Positions 1-6,274 of a DNA stretch of 6,367 nucleotides are shown here, one piece after another. The stretch's first letter is position 1; each line of letters starts with the position of its first letter. The notes beneath the pieces are model-generated. The model was not told the origin of the DNA, searched no databases, and worked only from the letters and a program-made list of their open reading frames with translations. A program made the position numbers and the translations under genes. The DNA comes from Desulfobacteraceae bacterium (GTDB lineage Bacteria; Desulfobacterota; Desulfobacteria; Desulfobacterales; Desulfosarcinaceae), in assembly GCA_027025615.1 (NCBI GenBank), contig JALVQM010000449.1:19299-25665 (forward strand), read 5' to 3'.

Positions 1-33
1 ATCCGCGAACAGCTCACCCGATTACCAGGATAA
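1..33 (+). CDS. Possible C-terminal end of an upstream gene (partial)
   Basis: Reading from base 1, the frame gives IREQLTRLPG followed by TAA at 31-33. The stop lies just before a REP-like palindrome, a usual place for such elements, and this makes the frame the best of the three. The other two forward frames run through the hairpins and stop at 95 and 122, which is less likely for a real gene. Ten residues are too few to name a family. If real, it would be the preceding gene of the same polysaccharide locus. This call rests on position only. Confidence 0.3.
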   Translation: MREQLTRLPG

Positions 34-42
34 TCATGAAAA

Positions 43-66
43 TTTCGCGGCTGAAGCCGCTCCTAC
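43..66 (-). repeat. REP-like palindrome with GTAG foot
   Basis: On the plus strand GCGGC (47-51) and GCCGC (56-60) form a perfect 5-bp stem around a TGAA loop. On the minus strand the stem is preceded by GTAG (66-63) and GA, the order of the REP sequences mobilised by RAYT (TnpA-REP) transposases: GTAG foot, GC-rich imperfect hairpin, GAA tail. Very similar sequences are common between genes in Pseudomonas and some other Pseudomonadota. No inverted partner with its own GTAG is seen nearby, so this is a single REP rather than a clear REPIN. It could alternatively act as a 3'-end stabiliser of the upstream mRNA. Confidence 0.6.
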
Positions 67-77
67 AGACTTGGGTT

Positions 78-92
78 GCGGGCAAAGCCCGC
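78..92. repeat. GC-rich hairpin, possibly a degenerate second REP
   Basis: GCGGGC (78-83) and GCCCGC (87-92) are perfect inverted repeats around an AAA loop. The stem resembles REP cores and lies 17 bases after the first palindrome, but no GTAG or GGAG foot is visible on either strand. Its 3' arm shares bases 91-92 with the 5' arm of the next hairpin, so the two cannot both form completely. Confidence 0.45.
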
Positions 93-117
93 CTTAGTAA
101 TCTTAAGGCTATTTTTT
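91..117 (+). terminator. Terminator-like hairpin upstream of the first sulfotransferase
   Basis: GCCTTA (91-96) pairs perfectly with TAAGGC (104-109) across a 7-base loop and is followed by TATTTTTT (110-117), the form of a rho-independent terminator. The stem is short and half AT, so it would be weak. It most simply ends the upstream transcript. However, it lies only 11 bases before the next start codon, leaving no room for a separate promoter after it, so the downstream operon must be read through it or be controlled by it. Confidence 0.4.
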
Positions 118-128
118 GGTGAATTTCA

Positions 129-1061
129 ATGAATCCTGTCTTCTTGGTTGGTGCTGAAAGATCTGGTACTACTTTGCTTCGTTTGATGCTTGATGCTCAT
201 CCTCAGATCTCTTGGTTGAAAGAATTTGAGTATTCGGTAGACCGTATATCTGCGCCTGGGTGTTGGCCAGATATCGGTGATTATATCGAGTATCTGTCAA
301 CAAATAGAATATTCCAGTCTACAGGATTTGTTGTGAATGAAAAGTTGGATTATCCCGAAATTATAAAAAGTTTTTTGGTACAAAAACAACAACGTGACAA
401 TAAACCTATTATTGGTGCTACCTGTCATCGACATTATGATATTTTGTTTCACATATTTCCTAAAGCACGCTTTATATATTTACTACGTGACCCAAGGGAT
501 GTGGCAAGATCCAATATAGGCATGGGGTGGGCGGGAAATGTCTGGTATGGTGTTGATCAATGGATAGAGGCAGAAAAACTATGGAAGGAGATCAAAAAAA
601 GAATACCGGCGCAAGATTACATTGAGGTTAAAAGTGAAGAATTAATTACCAAACCTAAAGAAGTATTGTCTGATATCTGCCATTTTTTACAAGTTAAATA
701 TGATCCAGTTATGCTTCGTTATCCTGAATATACAACTTATCTTCCACCTGATCCAACGTTGACAGAGCAATGGCGTCGCAAATTATCACCTAGTGAAATA
801 GAGCTTGTTGAATATAAAGTCGGATCGTTGATGTCTGACAGAGGTTATGACTTTTTTTCCACAGTTCGTCGTCGGCCATCAAAAACAACAATCTTGCTGT
901 TGAATATTCAAAATAAACTTTATAAAATATTATTTCGCATCAAACGATATGGTGTTATTTTATTTCTTAGTGATTTTCTTTCCAGACGTTTACGATTAAA
1001 AGGATGGTCGAACAATTTGAAAAAGAAAATGAATAATATTGATAGGGAATATTTAAAGTGA
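129..1061 (+). CDS. Sulfotransferase, PAPS-dependent type (Sulfotransfer_3-like)
   Basis: This 310-residue protein probably transfers sulfate from PAPS to a sugar hydroxyl, in the cytoplasm or at the inner membrane. Residues 8-17 (GAERSGTTLL) are the 5'-phosphosulfate loop. Residues 114-128 (RFIYLLRDPRDVARS) are the 3'-phosphate-binding segment, with R120 and S128 as expected ligands. The following GWAGNVW and the H100-R101-H102 stretch are familiar from sulfotransferases in bacterial exopolysaccharide loci. The C-terminal 60 residues are basic and hydrophobic, perhaps a membrane-contact tail; no signal peptide is present. Length is normal for the family. The start leaves the P-loop near the N terminus; the upstream GGTGA (118-122) is only a modest ribosome site. 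It overlaps the next gene by four bases (GTGA). Its DNA is clearly more AT-rich than the two genes after it, suggesting a separate origin. The acceptor is unknown. Confidence 0.88.
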   Translation: MNPVFLVGAERSGTTLLRLMLDAHPQISWLKEFEYSVDRISAPGCWPDIGDYIEYLSTNRIFQSTGFVVNEKLDYPEIIKSFLVQKQQRDNKPIIGATCHRHYDILFHIFPKARFIYLLRDPRDVARSNIGMGWAGNVWYGVDQWIEAEKLWKEIKKRIPAQDYIEVKSEELITKPKEVLSDICHFLQVKYDPVMLRYPEYTTYLPPDPTLTEQWRRKLSPSEIELVEYKVGSLMSDRGYDFFSTVRRRPSKTTILLLNIQNKLYKILFRIKRYGVILFLSDFLSRRLRLKGWSNNLKKKMNNIDREYLK

Positions 1062-2026
1062 GTAAAGTATTGGCAAATGAACGTCTTCTACTCATATCCC
1101 CCTGTCGAAATGAAGCGCAATTTTTGCGTCATACTTTAGATAGTGTCGCTGCTCAGTCAGTACTCCCTGCCTGTTGGCTGATTGTGGATGATGGCTCAAC
1201 AGACAATACCCCCGCTATACTTGCCGAATATGCTGCAAAACATGATTTTATCAAAATCGTAACCAGAACCGATCGCGGTCATCGCAGTGTGGGGCCGGGG
1301 GTGATAGACGCCTTCTATGCAGGTTATGATACCATCAATGTGGATGATTTTGATTATATCTGCAAGCTTGATTTGGATCTGGAACTGCCGGAAAGGTATT
1401 TTGAGAAGCTCATGCAGCGGATGGCTGAAACCCCCCGGCTTGGCTGCTGCAGTGGGAAACCATATTACGTGGATAAAGTTACTGGTGAATTGGTTAGTGA
1501 AAAATGCGGAGACGAAAATAGTATCGGGGCCAGCAAATTTTACCGGGTTTCCTGTTTCAAGCAGATCGGAGGCTTTATCCGTCAGGTGATGTGGGATGGA
1601 ATTGATGGTCACCGCTGCCGGATGCTTGGCTGGATCGCCTGTAGTTGGGACGAACCGGATCTGCGTTTTATCCATCTACGCCCCATGGGCTCCAGCCAGA
1701 AGGGAATAATTACCGGCAGGATGCGGCACGGTTTTGGCCAATATTTCATGGGAACCGGCTTCGTCTACATGACCATCTCCGCTGCCTATCGCATGACGCG
1801 ACCACCCATTGTTGTGGGCGGTCTGGCCATGTGGTGGGGGTATGTGCAGAGTCTGTTGGCTCGCCGTGAACGGCTTGAAGATCCTGAATTCAGGCGTTTC
1901 CTCCACCGTTACCAGTGGGCATGCCTGTTACAGGGGAAGAAAAAAGCCACAGAACGGTTCAATGCCCGGGGCCGTGCTGTCTGGGATCCTTCACAGCCTG
2001 GATTTCCCTTTGCCGGTGTAACCTGA
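1058..2026 (+). CDS. Glycosyltransferase family 2 (GT-A fold)
   Basis: This 322-residue protein should transfer a sugar from a nucleotide-sugar donor to a glycan or lipid-linked acceptor at the inner face of the inner membrane. The N terminus has the family 2 pattern: ISPCRNEA (13-20), then IVDDGSTDNT (42-51) for nucleotide binding. L104-D105-L106-D107 supplies the DxD metal site. WDGIDGHR (179-186) lies where the catalytic-base region is expected, with D180 or D183 as candidates. Residues about 225-270 are hydrophobic with basic patches and may associate with the membrane, but there is no clear multi-pass domain. The start is GTG, overlapping the previous stop (GTGA), with AGGGA at 1044-1048 as ribosome site; ISPCRNEA near the N terminus supports it. 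The stop TGA shares its last base with the next ATG. Donor and acceptor cannot be told from sequence. Confidence 0.9.
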   Translation: MSKVLANERLLLISPCRNEAQFLRHTLDSVAAQSVLPACWLIVDDGSTDNTPAILAEYAAKHDFIKIVTRTDRGHRSVGPGVIDAFYAGYDTINVDDFDYICKLDLDLELPERYFEKLMQRMAETPRLGCCSGKPYYVDKVTGELVSEKCGDENSIGASKFYRVSCFKQIGGFIRQVMWDGIDGHRCRMLGWIACSWDEPDLRFIHLRPMGSSQKGIITGRMRHGFGQYFMGTGFVYMTISAAYRMTRPPIVVGGLAMWWGYVQSLLARRERLEDPEFRRFLHRYQWACLLQGKKKATERFNARGRAVWDPSQPGFPFAGVT

Positions 2027-3240
2027 TGAAAAGATGTGTAGCTTATCTTGCGCCTGAACTTCCTGCCCTGTCCGCCACCTTTGTCTACAATGAAATTCTC
2101 ATCCTGGAGGAAAAGGGCTGGAGTGTTGTTCCCTTTTCTGTACATGTCCCCTCTTCCCCTGTAAAGGAAAAACGGCTTGCATCCATTACGGAGTACACCT
2201 GCATTATATATGCCGCAGGGATGTCGGGGTTTATGAGGTCAGCTCTATGGCTGGTTGTCTCATCGCCGGTTCGTTTTATGCGGGCTCTGAAGACTGTCGT
2301 GGGAGACGTATTCCGGGTAGGTTGCTGCAATAGAACAGGTGTCGGCCTGCTGTACCGCTTTCTGGCTGCCTGTCGTGTCGCTATTCTGCTTAAAAAAAAC
2401 AGTTGCAACCATTTACATGTCCATTTTGCCCATGTGCCTGCTGATATAGGGATGTATGGTTCGATGCTCGCTGGTATTCCGTGGAGTTTTACCGCTCATG
2501 CCAATGATCTTTTTGAGCGGGGATACCTCATACCACAGAAGATAGCACGCAGTAAATTTGCTGCAACTATTTCTGAATTCAATCGCCGGTACATGATTAG
2601 CCAGGGAGGAGACCGCAACAAAATCCATATTATTCGTTGCGGTGTTGATTCCAGGCGTTTTGTTGCTTTGCCGTTTAAGCCTGCTGCAGCGCCCTATAAA
2701 ATCGGCGCCATTGGCAGAATGGTTGAGAAAAAAGGATTTGATGTTCTGTTGCGGGCTGCGGCCATTTTAAGAAAAAAAGGCATTGCTTTTCAGTTGGTTA
2801 TTGCCGGTAGCGGGCCGCAGGAACATGAGTTGCAACACCTTTCCGGTCAATTTGGCCTGAATGACGTCGTTGATTTCCCGGGCGCCATATCTCACGGGGA
2901 GGTACCAGCCTGGTTACGGACTCTGGATCTATTTGTGCTACCATGTCAGCAGGACAGCAATGGTGATATGGATGGCATTCCAGTGGTCCTTATGGAGGCT
3001 ATGGTTTCCGGGGTACCGGTTGTATCAACCGTTATTTCCGGAATTCCGGAACTGATAGAGCATGGCAGGGAAGGGCTTTTGGTCGAGCAGAAGGCGCCAG
3101 GCTCCTTGGCTGGTGCCATGGAAAACCTCCTGCTGGATAATGCGTTACGGAAGAAGATGAGGAGGCTTGCCATCCGGAAAGTAAGAAAAGAGTTCGACGC
3201 GGAAGTGAATCTTCACCGGTTAATCACTTGTTTTTTATAG
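2026..3240 (+). CDS. Glycosyltransferase, GT4 type (GT-B fold)
   Basis: This 404-residue retaining-type glycosyltransferase probably acts in the cytoplasm on a polysaccharide intermediate. The N-terminal acceptor domain opens with YLAPELPALSATFVYNEI (7-24), typical of the colanic-acid and exosortase-associated GT4 group, and includes HVHFAH and FTAHANDLFE. The C-terminal donor domain begins near IGAIGRMVEKKGFDVLL and carries VIAGSGP, then DGIPVVLMEAM (316-326) and GIPELI. The classical E-x7-E pair appears as D316-x7-E324. The start at 2026 is chosen because ATG overlaps the previous stop (TGATG) and the protein then begins as homologues do. An in-frame ATG at 1915 would add 37 residues translated from inside the previous gene in another frame, with no family character. 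No strong ribosome site is seen, so translation probably depends on coupling. Sugar specificity is unknown. Confidence 0.9.
   Translation: MKRCVAYLAPELPALSATFVYNEILILEEKGWSVVPFSVHVPSSPVKEKRLASITEYTCIIYAAGMSGFMRSALWLVVSSPVRFMRALKTVVGDVFRVGCCNRTGVGLLYRFLAACRVAILLKKNSCNHLHVHFAHVPADIGMYGSMLAGIPWSFTAHANDLFERGYLIPQKIARSKFAATISEFNRRYMISQGGDRNKIHIIRCGVDSRRFVALPFKPAAAPYKIGAIGRMVEKKGFDVLLRAAAILRKKGIAFQLVIAGSGPQEHELQHLSGQFGLNDVVDFPGAISHGEVPAWLRTLDLFVLPCQQDSNGDMDGIPVVLMEAMVSGVPVVSTVISGIPELIEHGREGLLVEQKAPGSLAGAMENLLLDNALRKKMRRLAIRKVRKEFDAEVNLHRLITCFL
3203..3236 (+). terminator. Probable intrinsic terminator inside the last codons of the GT4 gene
   Basis: AAGTGA (3203-3208) pairs with TCACTT (3224-3229) across a 15-base loop and is followed by GTTTTTT (3230-3236), two bases before the stop codon. 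It would end the rightward transcript where the convergent gene begins. The stem is short and AT-rich, and a smaller competing hairpin (GTGA/TCAC, 3205-3216) exists, so strength is uncertain. On the opposite strand there is no T-run after the stem, so it should work in one direction only. Confidence 0.4.
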
Positions 3241-3241
3241 A

Positions 3242-4228
3242 TTACCATCCACCTATTTTTGCACATTGTTCCATGGTTATGGAATCTGAGACAATGGCTG
3301 CTACCTTTCGTTCATTTTCGGCCGGCCAGTTTTTTTTCCATGCTTCCTTGGTTTTTCTGGGATCGCGAAAGACAGTGAAATAATTATCTCGAACATCATG
3401 GGGACGGTTATCTGTTTCCGGACCAGCATAGAGTTGATCCAGAAATCGTTCCATTTGAGGATGGTAATCTATACCAAATTCAGTGCAGATATTCTGTGTA
3501 TGTGTATGGGCGTCATCGCATAGTTGTTCGTAGGTCAGTAGGTATCCACGGCCGTGCCGTGAGATGGCCTTGATCGCCTTTTCCGTATCGATCCGCCAGA
3601 GAAGAGCGTTCAGCTGGATATCATCCATTGAGTCAAGAGAGTTAGCGAATCGTGCCGCCAGTTCAGGATCATGTTTTTCCAGTAACGACTTGACCACCGT
3701 CAAGCGGCCACGAGGCATTTTGCCGCTTGACTGGCCGCGAAGCAGTGAGGCAACGGTTGCCGACGGATGGCGGACAAGGTAGACAACCGGCATGGTTCCC
3801 AGGTGAAGCAGGTTGTCCATCTGGTCTTCAAAGGTGACCTCCTTGAAGACCAGCAACCGCTTGTCCCTTGGAGTGTAGAGCGTCGCAAACAGCGATCGTA
3901 AAGGAGGAAACACTCGGCTGCCTTTCCAGAGAAGTTCCATCCCCTTTTGCGGTATCCCGTCCTTTGGGAAAAAAGGTGGTTTGTCCGTCAATGGATCGGC
4001 TCGAACCAGTTGGACGTAAAGATCAGGAATTTGTCGTGTCGTAAATTCTCCGGCCGTCATTGCCTTCATGTGCCGATACACCCCGGAGTCTCGGGTTGCA
4101 CGATGGAAGGGTTCAAATCGATAGGCCACCTGTGGATGGGCGTTTATTATTGAGCCGAGCCAGGTTGTGCCGGAGCGACCGGTTCCCAGGATGGCAGCTA
4201 TAGGTATTCTATCTGTTGGTAGAGTCAA
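3242..4228 (-). CDS. Sulfotransferase, PAPS-dependent type (second, divergent copy)
   Basis: This 328-residue protein probably sulfates a sugar on the same or a related glycan. GTGRSGTTWL (15-24) is the 5'-phosphosulfate loop, followed by NAHPQVAYRFEPFHR. VVYLVRHPSATVAS (148-161) is the 3'-phosphate-binding segment, with R153 and S161. FKEVTFED (128-135) supplies a Lys-Glu pair often seen between these two motifs. Beyond the two motifs it shares little with the sulfotransferase at 129-1061, so it is not a recent duplicate. The start is TTG at 4228, two bases after the stop of the gene before it in the same unit; no ATG lies ahead of the P-loop and no good ribosome site is visible, so coupled translation is likely. 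Its stop is one base from the stop of the convergent glycosyltransferase gene. The reaction class is well supported; the acceptor is unknown. Confidence 0.88.
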   Translation of the reverse strand: MTLPTDRIPIAAILGTGRSGTTWLGSIINAHPQVAYRFEPFHRATRDSGVYRHMKAMTAGEFTTRQIPDLYVQLVRADPLTDKPPFFPKDGIPQKGMELLWKGSRVFPPLRSLFATLYTPRDKRLLVFKEVTFEDQMDNLLHLGTMPVVYLVRHPSATVASLLRGQSSGKMPRGRLTVVKSLLEKHDPELAARFANSLDSMDDIQLNALLWRIDTEKAIKAISRHGRGYLLTYEQLCDDAHTHTQNICTEFGIDYHPQMERFLDQLYAGPETDNRPHDVRDNYFTVFRDPRKTKEAWKKNWPAENERKVAAIVSDSITMEQCAKIGGW

Positions 4229-4230
4229 GA

Positions 4231-6102
4231 TTACTGTACTCGTAAACCTGGAGGAATGAGGGCGTCGCCATGTTGGGAAGTAAAATACCCTGCTCTCAGC
4301 CAGTCATTAATAACAGGGGCGGTATAATTCGGGTCCCAGTTGTAACGGTTCTGTCCACGGATTTTTGCGTAGAACGTATTCAGGGTTGCCGGTTCTCCGA
4401 GATGACTCATGTAGGTTTCGATTGATCGGGTATCATCAGGGTAGGATGGAGCAGCGAATTTCGCCGTGGTATCATACTGAGCCTTCCATTGTTCCTGGGT
4501 AAGTATGGTGCTGTCGTAATTTGGCCATAAAAAAGTAAAAAGTCTCGCTGAATTGTAGTAGGTATTACCGTGCCAGATTGTATTATTCTCTGTGAGTCCA
4601 TACCCTGCACCATCCTTCTCATCATAAGTGAACAATCCTTGCATATGCGAATCATCTCTCATATCAAATATATTGTCTTTCCAGGTGAAATTGTCCCATT
4701 GTATTCCTCCTGCAAATATAATAACTCTTTTTGCTTGGTTAGATCCCTGAAATATATTGTCTGTGATGGTTACATCTCTCGATTTATATGGTTCCTTACC
4801 CCAAGCTATTGACCCTCGCCCAGTTGATGCCTCACTTGTAATAAGAACGCTGTTGGGCCAGTCATATTGATGAATTATCATGTTATGGGTAATTGTTGCG
4901 CCATCCAAACCATCAAAGATAAGTCCCCAAGAGATGTTCTGCGTGCTGGCATTAGTCGTTCCTCCATGTGTAATGACATTATTTTTAATTATTACATCTT
5001 TCATGCGATATTGAATATGTCCGTTGTTAGAAGCTAAAGCAATACCAATATTATTATCAACAAACAGGTTGTTCTCAACTGTAAACTGATGGACACTGTT
5101 TTCTTCATCTGTTGCATTATTATCATGTTCGGTTTGCGTCTTAATACCCATACTGCAAGCTCTGGAAGATATATTATTCTTGAATACTGTATTATTTCCA
5201 GGGCTTAAGTAAACATTATGATTCCTCCATCGGTCCCCACTTGATACTGCAGGATAATTCATATCATACCACCCGCCATGATCAAATATATTTTCTTCTA
5301 TCAGCCAGCTAGATATACTACCTTGTAAATAACCAGCGGAATTATTTGTGTCTATCATTACATTTCTGCGAAAAATACAGTCATGCAACAAATGTGGAGA
5401 TGCTTGTTGTAGGTTGAACTTTGTGCCACGAAACAAATTACCTTCCCACATAATTCCCTGTTTAGCTGTATTAGCAGAATATATAAAAATGGTTGTACTC
5501 TTGTCGGTCATTGAGTCTATGTACTGGCGTGACGCAGGATTAACAGTGTCCGCATACCACTCAAGATTAGCGAAAATAAGAAATTGTAAACTCCTGTAAG
5601 TAGCTCGCCAGAAGTAACTCCCAGCAACAGGCCGGAGCGATGGTAGAGCACCAGAAGCTCCATATCCAGCTATTAAGAACGGTTCGGTAGCTGATCTTCC
5701 GGAATGGATGGAGTTTTGGGCAATACTCTGGCGATATACACCACCCCGTTTAAAGAGAATCCAATCAGGGTAATTATTTCTGGTAAGGGTCAACGCTTTG
5801 GCCAACGTCTTGCAGGTGGCGACAGTCCTGGTAGGGACAAAGGGGTTGCTGCCTATTGCAGCATCGTTTTTAAGATATGCCTTACAGGTTGCATCATTAC
5901 CGTTGGGGCTGATATACACTATTCGGCTGTCGGAAGATGGCGTAAATATGGTCCAGCCCTGAGCGTCTTTCGGCAAGTTAATTTTGGCGGCCATACACAA
6001 ATCATGCTGGACTATAAAGAAGGCGGCAAGGAAAATGATTGCAACTATTCGTTGTTGTGTAAAGGAAAAAAATAAGGGGTTGTGTTGTACTGATAGTGGC
6101 AT
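4231..6102 (-). CDS. Secreted right-handed parallel beta-helix protein, possible polysaccharide lyase or epimerase
   Basis: This 623-residue protein has a basic, hydrophobic N terminus (R18 to V31) followed by a possible signal peptidase I site near A38; C36 lacks a proper lipobox. YISPNGND (63-70) and a KTLAKAL/WILFKRGGVYR stretch (98-124) match the entry of many secreted beta-helix (DUF1565/NosD-like) proteins. From about 266 to 516 at least eight coils repeat a pattern like T-[IV]-x-x-N-[IVLF]-[IF]: IEENIF, FKNNIS, VENNLF, IKNNVI, ITHNMI, ITDNIF, WKDNIF and TENNTI. Residues 558-607 form a distinct tail (SHLGEP, NTFYAKIRGQ, NWDPNY, WLRAGYF) that I recall from other secreted beta-helix proteins. 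C73 and C97 could form a disulfide. No catalytic residues can be assigned, so lyase, epimerase, hydrolase and glycan-binding roles all remain open. It precedes and is probably cotranscribed with the sulfotransferase ending at 3242. Confidence 0.82.
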   Translation of the reverse strand: MPLSVQHNPLFFSFTQQRIVAIIFLAAFFIVQHDLCMAAKINLPKDAQGWTIFTPSSDSRIVYISPNGNDATCKAYLKNDAAIGSNPFVPTRTVATCKTLAKALTLTRNNYPDWILFKRGGVYRQSIAQNSIHSGRSATEPFLIAGYGASGALPSLRPVAGSYFWRATYRSLQFLIFANLEWYADTVNPASRQYIDSMTDKSTTIFIYSANTAKQGIMWEGNLFRGTKFNLQQASPHLLHDCIFRRNVMIDTNNSAGYLQGSISSWLIEENIFDHGGWYDMNYPAVSSGDRWRNHNVYLSPGNNTVFKNNISSRACSMGIKTQTEHDNNATDEENSVHQFTVENNLFVDNNIGIALASNNGHIQYRMKDVIIKNNVITHGGTTNASTQNISWGLIFDGLDGATITHNMIIHQYDWPNSVLITSEASTGRGSIAWGKEPYKSRDVTITDNIFQGSNQAKRVIIFAGGIQWDNFTWKDNIFDMRDDSHMQGLFTYDEKDGAGYGLTENNTIWHGNTYYNSARLFTFLWPNYDSTILTQEQWKAQYDTTAKFAAPSYPDDTRSIETYMSHLGEPATLNTFYAKIRGQNRYNWDPNYTAPVINDWLRAGYFTSQHGDALIPPGLRVQ

Positions 6103-6110
6103 GGGAGATG

Positions 6111-6116
6111 CTCCTC
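6111..6116 (-). promoter_or_regulatory. Ribosome binding site that sets the beta-helix start
   Basis: The minus strand reads GAGGAG here, 8 bases before the ATG at 6102. An earlier in-frame ATG at 6144 would add 14 residues (starting MLDSAKIL) but is preceded by an A/T-rich stretch with no purine-rich ribosome site. With the 6102 start the signal peptide also has a usual short N-region. The AT-rich leader between here and 6274 shows no convincing -35/-10 pair on the minus strand. Confidence 0.7.
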
Positions 6117-6274
6117 TGTTGAGAATTTTTGCTGAATCTAACACATTTGTTGAGCAAAAAAGTTTTGTTTCGGAAATTTGTATTTTACAGGGTATAGATT
6201 CGTCAGCACGGAATTTATTTACGTAGATGAATGAGCGACAAGTTAGATACTATGGTTGACAGTTAAGCAAAAAA

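Noticed and set aside
71..101. Promoter for the first sulfotransferase (TTGGGT with an AGTAAT-like -10)
   Set aside because: The matches are poor, the spacing is too long for the better -10, and the sequence is occupied by hairpins.
1196..1675. 159-codon open frame on the minus strand
   Set aside because: It lies wholly antisense to the well-supported family 2 glycosyltransferase, has no recognisable motif and has no ribosome site in keeping with a gene.
1915..2025. In-frame upstream extension of the GT4 gene from an ATG at 1915
   Set aside because: It would be translated from inside the family 2 glycosyltransferase gene in another frame. The added residues show no family character, and the ATG at 2026 overlaps the preceding stop and begins as homologues do.
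5704..6075. 123-codon open frame on the plus strand
   Set aside because: It is antisense to the signal peptide and entry region of the beta-helix gene, has no domain character and is best read as a shadow frame.
6103..6144. Longer beta-helix start at 6144
   Set aside because: No purine-rich ribosome site precedes it, while the ATG at 6102 has GAGGAG at 8 bases and a better signal peptide N-region.
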